DNA of 64,000 nucleotides from Erythrobacter tepidarius (GTDB lineage Bacteria; Pseudomonadota; Alphaproteobacteria; Sphingomonadales; Sphingomonadaceae): assembly GCF_002155695.1 (NCBI RefSeq), contig NZ_MUYJ01000001.1:62001-126000 (forward strand), given 5' to 3'. Within the stretch, counting starts at the first letter, position 1. Each line of letters begins with the position of its first letter. A program made the position numbers and the translations under genes. Positions 51,380 through 60,336 of this stretch are shown here, piece after piece. The notes beneath the pieces are model-generated. The model was not told where the DNA came from and did not search any database. It worked only from the letters and a program-made list of their open reading frames with translations.

Positions 51380-54100
51380 TCAAAACGAAGCCTTCACCCC
51401 CAGCGCGAAGCTGGTGCCGACCTGGAAGGTGTTGAGTTCGGCGCGGTTGCCATTCACTTCCTGATACTCGAAATTGTCGCGTCCGAAGATGTTGCGCGCC
51501 TCGAAGCTCAGCTCGAGCGGCACTCCGCCGAGCTTGAGCTCGGAACGGGCCACCACGTCGACTGTCAGGCCGGGGTTCTCGACCGCGTCGGGCAGCGCCC
51601 CGCCGCGCAGTGTCACGCGCTCGCTCGCGTAGTTGAGCAGCACGGTGACCTGTTGCACCTTCTCGGTATCCTCGATGCCGAGCGAGAGATTAGCAACATG
51701 GTCCGATTGGCCCACCAGCGGCGCGCCGTCGTCGAACAGCTGGCTCGCGGGCTGATCTATCGCACCTGGGATCGGCGCCAGATCGTTCGCCCCGACGGAG
51801 ATCTTCGACTGGGTCCAGGTGTAGTTGGCGAGGATCAGGAACTGTTTGGTTTCGAACAGGCCGCCCCAGTCCGCGAGGTCGATGCCATAGGCGAAATCGA
51901 ACTCGGCGCCGTAGAGCTGGGCTGCGGGCGCATTGGCGTAGCTGGTCTCGATGATGCCGGGTGCGGTGATCAGGAAGTTTTCGATCGGATTGTCGATGTC
52001 CTTGTAAAAGCCGGCAAGGCTCACCTTGCTCGGCCCGCCGAGATAATATTCGAGCCGCGCTTCGGCGTTGATCAGCTCGCTGTCCTTGAGGAAGGGGTTG
52101 CCGCGGAAGCGGCGGTTGGATTCCGGATCGAAATAGGTCTGCTCCACCAGCTCGCGAAACTGCGGGCGGGCTATCGTTTGCGAACCCGAAAGGCGCAGTT
52201 GGAGATTGTCCGTCACCTCCCAGGTGATCGTGGCGGACGGCAGGAAGTAGTCATTGGCGATGCGGGTCGGGTTGGCGGGCACCCCGCCGGCAAACACCGG
52301 ATCGGGTGCGGCCACCTGCAAACCGTCCTCGTAGCGCAGCCCGGCCTCGATGCTGATCGTGTCGCTCGGCCGGTAGCGCAGCAGGCCGTAACCGGCATGG
52401 ATCCTCAGCGCCGCATCGAACACCGGAAAGGGAGTGGGATCGGAGACCGTGACGTTGAACAGCGGCACGCCATTCGCATCACTCGCCAGCACCGCGCCAT
52501 TGATGATCTCGCCCGGTCGCCGCAGCCCGAGCGCGCGCAGCGCGGTGGTGAATTCGGCAGTCGAGCCGATCAGCGGACGGATGATGAACGAGGTCGAGCG
52601 CCGGTCGGTGTCCGAATAGCTGTAGCCCGCGGTGACGCTGAGATTGTCGGTCAGCTCGTAGGAGATGTCCGCGCCGCCGAACCACAGCTTCTCGGTGAGG
52701 TCCTCGAAACCGACCTGAATGCGCTCGGTCCCGCCGATCAGCGCGCCGACATCGACCACGAACTTGTCGCCGAAGGGATCGCTCTCGACCGGGAAGTTGG
52801 TGCGGAAATAGGGGACGATGGCGTTGTAGGGCGCCTCGCGATCGGTCTGGGCATAGCCGCCGCGCAGGTCGATCTGGAGCTTGTTGAAGTTGAATTCGGC
52901 AACCAGCTGGGAATCGATCAGCTGGCGTTCGAACCAGCCGGTCTGCTGGGTCTGGAAGTCGAACCCGGTGACGCGGTCGGTGAAAAAGTCGGTGCCCTGC
53001 GCCAGACGCGCGGTCTTGAGCGTGTCGCGGATGTAGAGGTTGGTCCAGCGGATGGTGTGCTCGCCGATGTCCAGCCCGAGGCCGATCAGCCCGTTCACCA
53101 GCACCTTGTTGTCGGTGATGAAGGTGTTCGAATCGAAGATGATGTCGCCCGCCTGCGCATCGCCGAACTGCTGGCTGATGACCGAGCGGTTGCGCCAGGT
53201 ATTGCTGATCCCGGCGGTGGCGATCATGCCGAGGTAGTTGCCGTCGCCGACTTCGAACGAGGCGCCGCCGGTGATGCTGGCCGAGAAATTGGCGGGCAGG
53301 TTGTCGTTCTTCTGCAGCGTGACGAGATTGAGCGGCATGATCTGTCCGGCGAGCTGGCGCTGGAGCTCGGCCGGAGCGTCGTTGATACGCGTGCCGCTGT
53401 CGATCAGGGTCTGCAAAGCGGTGGGGATGTCGCGGTTGCCGTTGTCGAAGCCGAAGGTGTCCCAACGGCTGCCGAAATAGGTCAGCCCGTTTTCGAAGGT
53501 GGTCTCGGTATCGCCGCTCGTGCCGAGGCTGACGGTGAAGAAATCCTCGGTCGGAATCGCCTTGGTGGTGAGGTTGATCACCCCGCCGCCGAATTCGCCC
53601 GGGAAGTTGGCCGAATAGGTCTTCTGCACCAGCGAGGAGGAGATCACGCTGGTCGGAAAGATGTCGAGCGGGACGACGCGGCTCAAAGGCTCGGGGCTGG
53701 GCAGCGGCAGGCCGTTGAGCAGCGCGAGCGAGTAGCGATCGCCCAGACCGCGGACGAAAACGCGCCCGTTGCCGACCAGCGAGAGCCCGCTGACGCGGCC
53801 CAGCGCTCCGGCGATGTCGCCTTCGCCGGTGCGGGCGATGTCGGCTTCCGACAGCACGGTCAGCACCTGGCTGGAGCTGCGCGCCGGATCGCGGTTGCGG
53901 CGGCCGGTGACGATGATCCCGCCGCCGGGGACCGACACGTCGGACTGCTGGAGCTCGTCCTTGGGCGGGGTCTCGTCCTCGACCGTTTCGGCTTCGACCA
54001 TGGGCTCGTCCTGCGGCGCATCCTGTGCGTGAAGCAGCGATGGCAAAGTCAGCGACGTGGTGAGAAGCAGCAGGCCTGCCAGGCGCTTGCCGTAGGGCAT
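51380..54100 (-). CDS. TonB-dependent outer-membrane receptor
   Basis: 906 residues from ATG 54100 (GAGGGG upstream). Signal peptide to ~26 (LHAQD), an acidic/proline N-terminal segment, TonB-box-like GGGIIVTGRR, plug domain with NGRVFVRGLGDRYSLALLNG and SANFPGEFGGGVINLTTK, then a long beta-barrel ending in F (LGVKASF). Substrate unknown. The upstream lipoprotein is in the same operon, suggesting a receptor/partner pair as in glycan or nutrient uptake systems of sphingomonads. Confidence 0.9.
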   Translation of the reverse strand: MPYGKRLAGLLLLTTSLTLPSLLHAQDAPQDEPMVEAETVEDETPPKDELQQSDVSVPGGGIIVTGRRNRDPARSSSQVLTVLSEADIARTGEGDIAGALGRVSGLSLVGNGRVFVRGLGDRYSLALLNGLPLPSPEPLSRVVPLDIFPTSVISSSLVQKTYSANFPGEFGGGVINLTTKAIPTEDFFTVSLGTSGDTETTFENGLTYFGSRWDTFGFDNGNRDIPTALQTLIDSGTRINDAPAELQRQLAGQIMPLNLVTLQKNDNLPANFSASITGGASFEVGDGNYLGMIATAGISNTWRNRSVISQQFGDAQAGDIIFDSNTFITDNKVLVNGLIGLGLDIGEHTIRWTNLYIRDTLKTARLAQGTDFFTDRVTGFDFQTQQTGWFERQLIDSQLVAEFNFNKLQIDLRGGYAQTDREAPYNAIVPYFRTNFPVESDPFGDKFVVDVGALIGGTERIQVGFEDLTEKLWFGGADISYELTDNLSVTAGYSYSDTDRRSTSFIIRPLIGSTAEFTTALRALGLRRPGEIINGAVLASDANGVPLFNVTVSDPTPFPVFDAALRIHAGYGLLRYRPSDTISIEAGLRYEDGLQVAAPDPVFAGGVPANPTRIANDYFLPSATITWEVTDNLQLRLSGSQTIARPQFRELVEQTYFDPESNRRFRGNPFLKDSELINAEARLEYYLGGPSKVSLAGFYKDIDNPIENFLITAPGIIETSYANAPAAQLYGAEFDFAYGIDLADWGGLFETKQFLILANYTWTQSKISVGANDLAPIPGAIDQPASQLFDDGAPLVGQSDHVANLSLGIEDTEKVQQVTVLLNYASERVTLRGGALPDAVENPGLTVDVVARSELKLGGVPLELSFEARNIFGRDNFEYQEVNGNRAELNTFQVGTSFALGVKASF

Positions 54101-54198
54101 AGGTGAGGACCCCTCGATGAATTGGTCAGTCTGGATGCGAAAAGGGGAAGGCGCAGCCATCACGCGGCGCCTCCCCCTTGCGGTGGCATAAGCGCCGA

Positions 54199-55764
54199 TC
54201 AAGCCGGGTAAACCGGCAGGCCCGTGCAGTTACCCGTCGCGCTGTTGAAGTTCTGGATCGACGAGTTGCAGGTCCAGTTGCCGAAGATGCTGGTGAGCGC
54301 CGCGGCGTTCTCGATCGCGCCGATGAAGCTGCGGTTCGGGAAGAAGCTCGAACGGCCGGAGGCAGCAAACGGGGTGCGGCCGGTTTCGCCCGCCCCGTTC
54401 ACCACACCATTGGTGAGGGTGATGGTGAAGGCGAGGTTGTTGTTGGTGCCGGCGTTGATGCGCGCCGCCACGTCGGCGTTGGTGTTGCCCGCGCCGCCAC
54501 GGATCGGATCGGTCGCCGGGCAATCACCCACCACCGAATCCACGCCGATGAGCGCGGCCAGCGTGGACGGTTCATCGATCTGGAAGCAGTGGTTGAGGCC
54601 GGCATTGATGACCCCGTTGGTGAGGCCGAGCGCCGCGCCGCCGCGCGCCTGCACCACCTGCGGCGCACCGTCGCGGACGACGAAGGTGAAGTTGTTCACC
54701 TGGAAGCGGGTCTGCGGGATTGCGTTCGACGGGGTGCGATCGGCCACGTTGGGCGAGTCGAGCTCGATGATGCGGTCGCCGGTGGTCGAACGCTGGACTG
54801 CAATCACGGTGTCGAGGTTGACGATCGCCCCGGTGTCGACGTCGAGCGAATCGTCCGAGGCGCCGATGATCGCCAAGTTGCGGGCGTTGAACCCGCCGCC
54901 GAAGAACTCGACACCGTCATCCGAGCTGTTGAACGAGAGGAAGTTCTCGATCACCGTGCCCGAACCGGCGCCGCCGGTGGTCAGCGACTGGAGTTCGTTG
55001 TTGGGCGCCAGTTCGAAGCCCGAGAAGCGGATCTGGTTGAAGCGGAACGAACCCGAGCTGTCCGCCGGATTGGCGCCGCCGAAGGGAGTGGCCACGGCAG
55101 CCCCTTCGAGGCGGCCTTCGCAGGTCGGATTGTTGTTGGGCGCAGCGCTGGTGTTGAACACCCCGGTCGAGCAATCCGACACCGGTGCGCGTCCGAGCAG
55201 CACGACGCCGCCCCACTGCTGCTGGCTGTTGTCGTTGGCGAGGCCCAGGATGTTGTCGCGGCTGGTCCAGATGATCGGACGCTCGGCGGTGCCGTTCGAC
55301 TGGATCGCGTTGCCGCGGTTGACGACGAGGTAGGAGTCCTGCTGGCCGAACAGGATCACGCCCGGTTCGATCGTCAGGGTCACGCTGGTGCCGGTGCTGG
55401 AGAAGCCGCGATCATTGCCGACATCGACCCGGCCGTTGATCTGGTAAACCAGGCCGCGGATGTAGGGCAGCAGATCGGTCGAGGTGAAGCGCGCCGGCAG
55501 CTGGCACACGCGATAGGTGCCGGTCGGGCCCGAGATGGTGCCCGCGTCGACCAGGCCCCCCGAGGTGGCGATGGTCGGGCAGCCTGCCGCCGGGGTCACC
55601 TGCGACTGGGTCGGGGTCGGGGTCGGCGTCGGGGTGGGTGCCGGCGACGGGTTGTTGATGATGATGTTGCCGCCGGTGCCGGGCGAGACGATTTCGTCCG
55701 CGCCGCAGCCGGCCAGAGCCACGAGGCTGCAACCCAGAACGAGAGTGCGTTGAATGTTTTTCAC
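54199..55764 (-). CDS. Secreted/lipidated beta-helix-like protein paired with the TonB receptor
   Basis: 521 residues from GTG 55764 (AGGGGA upstream). Lipoprotein signal with lipobox LAGC followed by a Thr/Pro linker (PTPTPTPTPTQSQ). The body has repeated short beta segments (GGVVLLGRAPV, RFNQIRFSGFEL, FNSSDDGVEFFGG) suggesting a right-handed parallel beta-helix, with several paired cysteines. I do not know its ligand. First gene of the pair; its promoter should be in 55765-56087. Confidence 0.85.
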   Translation of the reverse strand: MKNIQRTLVLGCSLVALAGCGADEIVSPGTGGNIIINNPSPAPTPTPTPTPTQSQVTPAAGCPTIATSGGLVDAGTISGPTGTYRVCQLPARFTSTDLLPYIRGLVYQINGRVDVGNDRGFSSTGTSVTLTIEPGVILFGQQDSYLVVNRGNAIQSNGTAERPIIWTSRDNILGLANDNSQQQWGGVVLLGRAPVSDCSTGVFNTSAAPNNNPTCEGRLEGAAVATPFGGANPADSSGSFRFNQIRFSGFELAPNNELQSLTTGGAGSGTVIENFLSFNSSDDGVEFFGGGFNARNLAIIGASDDSLDVDTGAIVNLDTVIAVQRSTTGDRIIELDSPNVADRTPSNAIPQTRFQVNNFTFVVRDGAPQVVQARGGAALGLTNGVINAGLNHCFQIDEPSTLAALIGVDSVVGDCPATDPIRGGAGNTNADVAARINAGTNNNLAFTITLTNGVVNGAGETGRTPFAASGRSSFFPNRSFIGAIENAAALTSIFGNWTCNSSIQNFNSATGNCTGLPVYPA

Positions 55765-56087
55765 AGCGAGCGGTCCCCTGAAAAGCCGAGAATCGATGAG
55801 CGCGCGGACAACGGAAGATTCGATGGCGCGCCGCCTCGCTAGGGCTGCTCCGTGACAGAATTCTTGCAGCATGACAGCTGCATGGCATTTCACGAAATAT
55901 GACTGAAGAAAGACAAATACGACACGAACCGATCGCGCCGGAAACCGGATTGTTGCAGTATGAATAGTATATAAATCAGTATCTTGTGAAATAAGATTGC
56001 AGAAAAATTACAATGTTACGGTTTTGTTGCATCACGCCCTCTTGTGAGTCATTCTGCGTCTCACACGTGAAAGAGGAGCCTGAGCCC
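55765..56087. other. 323-bp divergent intergenic region, AT-rich core
   Basis: Between the lipoprotein gene (leftward) and the TPR gene (rightward). Bases ~55880-56030 are markedly AT-rich (for example ATAGTATATAAATCAGTATC), very different from the GC-rich surroundings, and presumably contain both promoters. No gene, clear operator or terminator recognised. Confidence 0.6.
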
Positions 56088-56489
56088 ATGTCTGTCACCC
56101 TGTTCGCGCTGGCCTTGATGGCCTTCACCCCGCAAGCCGCCGGTACCGGGACTGCAATGGCCTCGCCCCCGCAGGCCGGGGAACTCGCCGCGCAGACACT
56201 GGCTGCCGGGCGCGAAGACGAGGCGCTGGCGGTGCTCCAGCGCGCCAGCGCGGCCGATCCGCACGATCCCGCGGTGCTGATCAATCTCGGCATCGCCTAT
56301 GCCCACAAGGGCGAGGACGCGAAGGCGCGCGCGGCCTTCGAGGCGGCGCTGGCTTGCCGCGAGGTGGTCGAGCTCGACACGGCCGACGGCAGCACCACCG
56401 ATTCGCGTCGGCTGGCGCGCAAGGCGCTGCGCATGCTCGAACGCGGCGAATTCCGCCCGCGCAGCGAGCAGCTGACCTATCGCGACTGA
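56088..56489 (+). CDS. Tetratricopeptide-repeat protein, probably exported
   Basis: 133 residues from ATG 56088 (AGGAG 9 bases upstream). A hydrophobic N-terminus (SVTLFALALMAF) suggests a signal peptide with cleavage near ASPP. One to two TPR units follow (AGREDEALAVLQRASAADPHDPAVLINLGIAYAHKG...ARAAFEAAL). No enzyme motif. A terminator follows at 56526. Role unknown; TPRs usually mediate protein contacts. Confidence 0.85.
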   Translation: MSVTLFALALMAFTPQAAGTGTAMASPPQAGELAAQTLAAGREDEALAVLQRASAADPHDPAVLINLGIAYAHKGEDAKARAAFEAALACREVVELDTADGSTTDSRRLARKALRMLERGEFRPRSEQLTYRD

Positions 56490-56525
56490 GGTTTTCGCGG
56501 CCCTGGGTCGCACCGGAACGCAATG

Positions 56526-56563
56526 ACGGGCGGGTTGCCGGGGGGCGGCCTGCCCGTTCTTGT
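56526..56563 (+). terminator. Terminator after the TPR gene
   Basis: ACGGGC (56526-56531) pairs with GCCCGT (56552-56557), with an inner G/C-rich stem, followed by TTCTTGT. It isolates the TPR gene from the downstream secretion operon. Confidence 0.65.
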
Positions 56564-56613
56564 GTCCGGCAGGGGGTGCGAACCGGACCCGTTTCGCAAG
56601 ACTGTCACCCGCT

Positions 56614-56631
56614 TGTCATTTAGGTTAGACA
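56614..56631. promoter_or_regulatory. Perfect PpsR/CrtJ-type box upstream of the type IV secretion operon
   Basis: TGTC-ATTTAGGTTA-GACA is an exact TGTC-N10-GACA inverted repeat (extended to TTGTC-N10-GACAA), 28 bases before the lytic transglycosylase ATG and after the terminator. The motif is the same as at bchC and crtF/crtD. A chance match is possible, as roughly one such 8-base match is expected per 65 kb. Confidence 0.5.
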
Positions 56632-56659
56632 ATGGGGAGACATTCCGGAGGGCCTTGGA

Positions 56660-57286
56660 ATGATTCTCGCCGCGGTGCGCCGCGTCACCATTGCTGCCAT
56701 GCTGCTGTCCGCCGCCAGCGCGGCGCATGCCGACGTGCTCGAACTGGGCCCGCAGGGCGCGCGCTGGGTTGCCGGGCCGCTCGCGGGCCGGCCGGCAACT
56801 GCCGAGCCTGCGGTCGCACCCGTCATGGCCGAAGGCATGATGCTGCCGGATGCGGCCATTTCCGATCCCGCCCGCCATGCGGCGGGGGTGCCGGCGCGCT
56901 ATGCTGCCAAGATCCACGAACTTGCCGCTCGCTTCGATCTCTCGCCCGCGCTGCTCGAAGCGGTGGTGTGGCAGGAGAGCCGCTGGCGCGAGAACGCCGT
57001 CTCGCCGGTCGGCGCGCGCGGGCTGGCGCAGCTCATGCCGGGCACGGCGCGCTATCTCGGGGTCGATTCCTCCGATCCGTTCCAGAACCTCGAGGGCGGG
57101 GCGCGCTACCTGCGCGAACAGCTCGACCGGTTCGACGGCGATCTCGAAAAGGCGCTCGCAGCCTATAATGCCGGGCCGGGACGGGTCGAACGGGCCGGGG
57201 GCATACCCAACATTCCGGAAACCCAACACTACGTCGCCGCCATCTTGGGGCGGCTCGCCAACCACGCGCGCGTGCCGGGGCTATGA
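56660..57286 (+). CDS. Lytic transglycosylase (VirB1-like)
   Basis: 208 residues with a signal peptide (cleavage after AAHA). The SLT domain has the catalytic glutamate in VVWQESRWRENAVSP, then GARGLAQLMPGTA, DPFQNLEGGARYL and AAYNAGPGRVE. Locally opens peptidoglycan for the secretion channel. GGAGG precedes the ATG. It overlaps virB2 by the ATGA at 57283, consistent with one operon. Confidence 0.9.
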   Translation: MILAAVRRVTIAAMLLSAASAAHADVLELGPQGARWVAGPLAGRPATAEPAVAPVMAEGMMLPDAAISDPARHAAGVPARYAAKIHELAARFDLSPALLEAVVWQESRWRENAVSPVGARGLAQLMPGTARYLGVDSSDPFQNLEGGARYLREQLDRFDGDLEKALAAYNAGPGRVERAGGIPNIPETQHYVAAILGRLANHARVPGL

Positions 57287-57633
57287 CCACCGCGGCGCCC
57301 AGTGAAAGAAAAATACCCGCAATGATGCCTGCAATCCGCCTGCCTGCCCGCCTGACCGCTGCCCTCGCGCTGTTGCTCGCCCCGGGCGCCGCTCTCGCGC
57401 AGACCGCTGATCCGGCTGGCTCCGGCCCGATCAACAATGCGCTGCTGTGGCTGCAGGGCACGCTGCTTGGGACCGTGGCGACGGTGATTGCCGTGATGGC
57501 GGTGGCCTCGATCGGCTTCATGATGCTCACCGGCCGGATGAACTGGCGCTTCGGTGCGACCGTCATCATCGGCGTCTTCATCCTGTTCGGCGCGACCACC
57601 ATCGTCGCCGGCATCCAGTCGGCAGCAGGCTGA
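57283..57633 (+). CDS. virB2: VirB2/TrbC-type pilin
   Basis: 116 residues from ATG 57283 (overlapping the previous stop), or 103 from ATG 57322, which directly precedes a classical signal peptide (RLTAALALLLAPGAALAQ). The mature part has two hydrophobic helices (GTVATVIAVMAVASIGFMML; TVIIGVFILFGATTIVAGI), as in VirB2 pilins. Start uncertain. Confidence 0.85.
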   Translation: MTTAAPSERKIPAMMPAIRLPARLTAALALLLAPGAALAQTADPAGSGPINNALLWLQGTLLGTVATVIAVMAVASIGFMMLTGRMNWRFGATVIIGVFILFGATTIVAGIQSAAG

Positions 57634-57917
57634 TGAGCGACCTCGTCCGCCATCCCGTCCACCGTGCGCTTACCCGCCCGCAGATGTTCGCCGGGGTGAC
57701 GATGAATTTCTTCATCATCAACCTGATGGTGACGACGATCGCCTTTCTGATCCTCAAGAGCTGGTGGATCCTGCCGGTTCCGGCGGTGATGCACGCCATC
57801 GGCTATTTCGCCTCGCTGCGCGAGCCGCGCATCTTCGACCTGTGGATCACCAAGGTTTCCAAGTGCCCGCGGGTGCCCAATTTCAAACGCTGGGGGTGCA
57901 ATTCCTATGCCCCGTAA
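57633..57917 (+). CDS. virB3: VirB3-type inner-membrane protein
   Basis: 94 residues. VHRALTRPQMFAGVTMNFF is the family N-terminal motif, followed by two membrane helices. Its ATG shares one base with the virB2 TGA, and its end overlaps virB4 by 11 bases. Helps assemble the inner-membrane pilus complex. Confidence 0.9.
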   Translation: MSDLVRHPVHRALTRPQMFAGVTMNFFIINLMVTTIAFLILKSWWILPVPAVMHAIGYFASLREPRIFDLWITKVSKCPRVPNFKRWGCNSYAP

Positions 57918-60336
57918 ATGGATCGGAGCCGCCGCCTGGAGCGCGAAGGAAGCCAAGGTCGGCGACCGTCTGCCCTATGCCCGGCTGATCGACGAGAGCA
58001 CCGTGCTGCTGCGCGATGGCAGCGTGATGAGCGCGATCCAGGTGCCCGGCCTCTTGTTCGAGACCGAGGATTCGGACGCGCTCAACGCCCACGCCGCCAC
58101 CCGCGAGGTGATGCTGCGCTCGACGCTCGATGCGCGCTTCGTGATGTATCACCACGTCATCCGCCGCCGGGTGGAGGTCGAGCTCGACGCGGAATTCCCC
58201 GATCCGCTCTCGCGCCACATCGATGCGCGCTGGAAGCAGCGGCTCGCCGGGGGATCGCTGTTCATCAACGACCAGTTCATCACCCTGATCCGCCGCCCCG
58301 CACGCGGCAAGACCGGCCTGCCGGAACGCATCGGCAAGCTGTTCAGCCGTGCGAGCGCGCAGGAACTGGAGCCTGATCCCAAGGATTTGCGCAGCCTCAA
58401 GGCCGCGATCACCGGCCTGGTCGCTTCCCTGCAAGATTACGGCGCGGCGGTGCTGGGCGACTATCAGGCCCCCGGCTCGGGCGGCACCAATTCGGAGATG
58501 CTCGAGCTGCTCTCGGCGCTCTACAATGGCGAGATGCGCCCGGTGCGCCGCCCTGCTCCCGAAACCGACATCGGCCACATGCTGCCCTATCGCCGCGCGA
58601 GCTTCGGGCTTGATGCGATGGAGCTGCGCGGCAGCGGCGCCCCCGATTTTGCCGCGATCCTCGGGCTCAAGGACTATCCCGAGGCGACCTCGCCCGGCCT
58701 GCTCGACAATCTCCTGCGCCTGCCGTTCGAGATGGTCGTCACCGAAAGCTATGCCCCCAATGAGCGCACCACCGCCAAGGAACGGATCGACCTTGCGCTC
58801 AGGCGTTCGCGCTCGGTCGATGAAGAGGCCGCCGCCGAACGCGCCGAGATGCTCGCCGCGCGCGATGCGCTGGGCAGCGGGGCGGTGGGCTTTGGCGACC
58901 ATCACCTGACCGTGCTGGTGCGCGAGTCGACGCTCCCCCGGCTCGACGACGCCATGGCCGCCTGCGCCGCGGCGCTCGCGGATAGCGGCGCGATCGCGGT
59001 GCGCGAGGACACCAATCTCGAACCTGCCTTCTGGGCGCAGTTTCCGGGGAACGAGGAATATATTGTCCGCCGCGCGCTGATTTCCTCGGCCAACATGGCG
59101 GGCTTCGGGTCTTTCCACGGCTTTGCCCTGGGGCAGGCGAGCGGTAACCACTGGGGCGATGCGGTCACGCTGCTGGAGACGACCAGCGCCACACCGTTCT
59201 TCTTCAATTTCCATCACGGCGATCTCGGCAATTTCAGCGTCATCGGGCCGAGCGGGTCGGGCAAGACCGTGGTGATGAACTTCCTCGCCGCCCAGGCGCA
59301 GAAGTTCCGCCCGCGCACCATCCTTTTCGACAAGGATCGCGGCGCGGAGCTGTTCATCCGCGGGATCGGCGGGCGCTATGACCGTATCGCGCCGGGCCTG
59401 CCGACCGGGTTCAATCCGCTCTCGCTGCCCGACACCCCGGCGAACCGCGCCTTCCTGCGCGACTGGCTGGCGGTGCTGCTCAAGGCCGACGGGCCGGAGG
59501 AATTCGCCACCATCGCGGCGGCGGTCGATGCGACCTATGCGAACGATCCTTCGCTGCGGCGTCTCCGGCATTTCAGGGAATTGCTGGCGGGCGCCCGCCG
59601 GCCCGAGCCGGGCGATCTGGCCGATCGTCTCGCCGCGTGGATCGGGGAGGGCGAGCATGCCTGGCTGTTCGACAATGCCCGCGATCTGCTCGATCTCGAG
59701 ACCCGCGTGCTCGGCTTCGACATGACCGCGCTGCTCGAAAACCCGCGCCTGCGCACTCCGGTGATGATGTATCTGTTCCACCGCATCGACGAGCGGCTGG
59801 ACGGGCAGCCGACCATGATCCTGATCGACGAGGGCTGGAAGGCGCTTGATGACGCGGTGTTCGCCGCGCGCATCCGCGACTGGCTCAAGACGCTGCGGAA
59901 GCGCAACGCGCTGCTCGGCTTTGCCACGCAGTCGGCGCGCGACGCGCTCGACAGCCGGATTGCGACCGCACTGGTCGAACAGACCGCGACCATGGTGTTC
60001 ATGCCCAATAGCCGCGCGCGGCCCGAGGATTACTGTGACGGATTTGGCCTGACGCAACACGAATTCGCGCTGATCCGCTCGCTTCCGGCGCATTCGCGCT
60101 GCTTCCTCGTTCGCCAGCCCGATGCGAGCGTGGTGGTGCGGCTCGATCTCTCGGGCGCGCCCGAAGTGTTGACGATCCTTTCGGGCCGCGAAAGCGCGGT
60201 GCGCCGGCTCGATCTGCTGCGCGAGGCGGTGGGCGATGCGCCTTCGGCCTGGTATCCGGCGCTCACCGGACGGCCCTGGCCCGATGGCGCGGCGCTGGAC
60301 GAGGATGGCCAGCCCCTCTGGCAGGCGGCGGAATGA
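57907..60336 (+). CDS. virB4: VirB4-type secretion ATPase
   Basis: 809 residues. Walker A GPSGSGKT (within SVIGPSGSGKTVVMNFL), Walker B region MILIDEGWKALDD, and FATQSARDAL downstream are typical of VirB4/TrbE. It powers pilus assembly and substrate transfer. Overlaps virB3 and virB6. Confidence 0.95.
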   Translation: MPRKWIGAAAWSAKEAKVGDRLPYARLIDESTVLLRDGSVMSAIQVPGLLFETEDSDALNAHAATREVMLRSTLDARFVMYHHVIRRRVEVELDAEFPDPLSRHIDARWKQRLAGGSLFINDQFITLIRRPARGKTGLPERIGKLFSRASAQELEPDPKDLRSLKAAITGLVASLQDYGAAVLGDYQAPGSGGTNSEMLELLSALYNGEMRPVRRPAPETDIGHMLPYRRASFGLDAMELRGSGAPDFAAILGLKDYPEATSPGLLDNLLRLPFEMVVTESYAPNERTTAKERIDLALRRSRSVDEEAAAERAEMLAARDALGSGAVGFGDHHLTVLVRESTLPRLDDAMAACAAALADSGAIAVREDTNLEPAFWAQFPGNEEYIVRRALISSANMAGFGSFHGFALGQASGNHWGDAVTLLETTSATPFFFNFHHGDLGNFSVIGPSGSGKTVVMNFLAAQAQKFRPRTILFDKDRGAELFIRGIGGRYDRIAPGLPTGFNPLSLPDTPANRAFLRDWLAVLLKADGPEEFATIAAAVDATYANDPSLRRLRHFRELLAGARRPEPGDLADRLAAWIGEGEHAWLFDNARDLLDLETRVLGFDMTALLENPRLRTPVMMYLFHRIDERLDGQPTMILIDEGWKALDDAVFAARIRDWLKTLRKRNALLGFATQSARDALDSRIATALVEQTATMVFMPNSRARPEDYCDGFGLTQHEFALIRSLPAHSRCFLVRQPDASVVVRLDLSGAPEVLTILSGRESAVRRLDLLREAVGDAPSAWYPALTGRPWPDGAALDEDGQPLWQAAE

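Noticed and set aside
51206-54106. 966-codon plus-strand frame opposite the TonB receptor
   Set aside because: Shadow of the receptor; no recognisable protein, and the receptor has signal peptide, plug and barrel motifs.
55852-55876. Pair of TGACAG/CTGTCA elements suggesting a Pho box
   Set aside because: The two copies are 19 bp apart, whereas PhoB sites repeat every 11 bp; no good tandem box was found.
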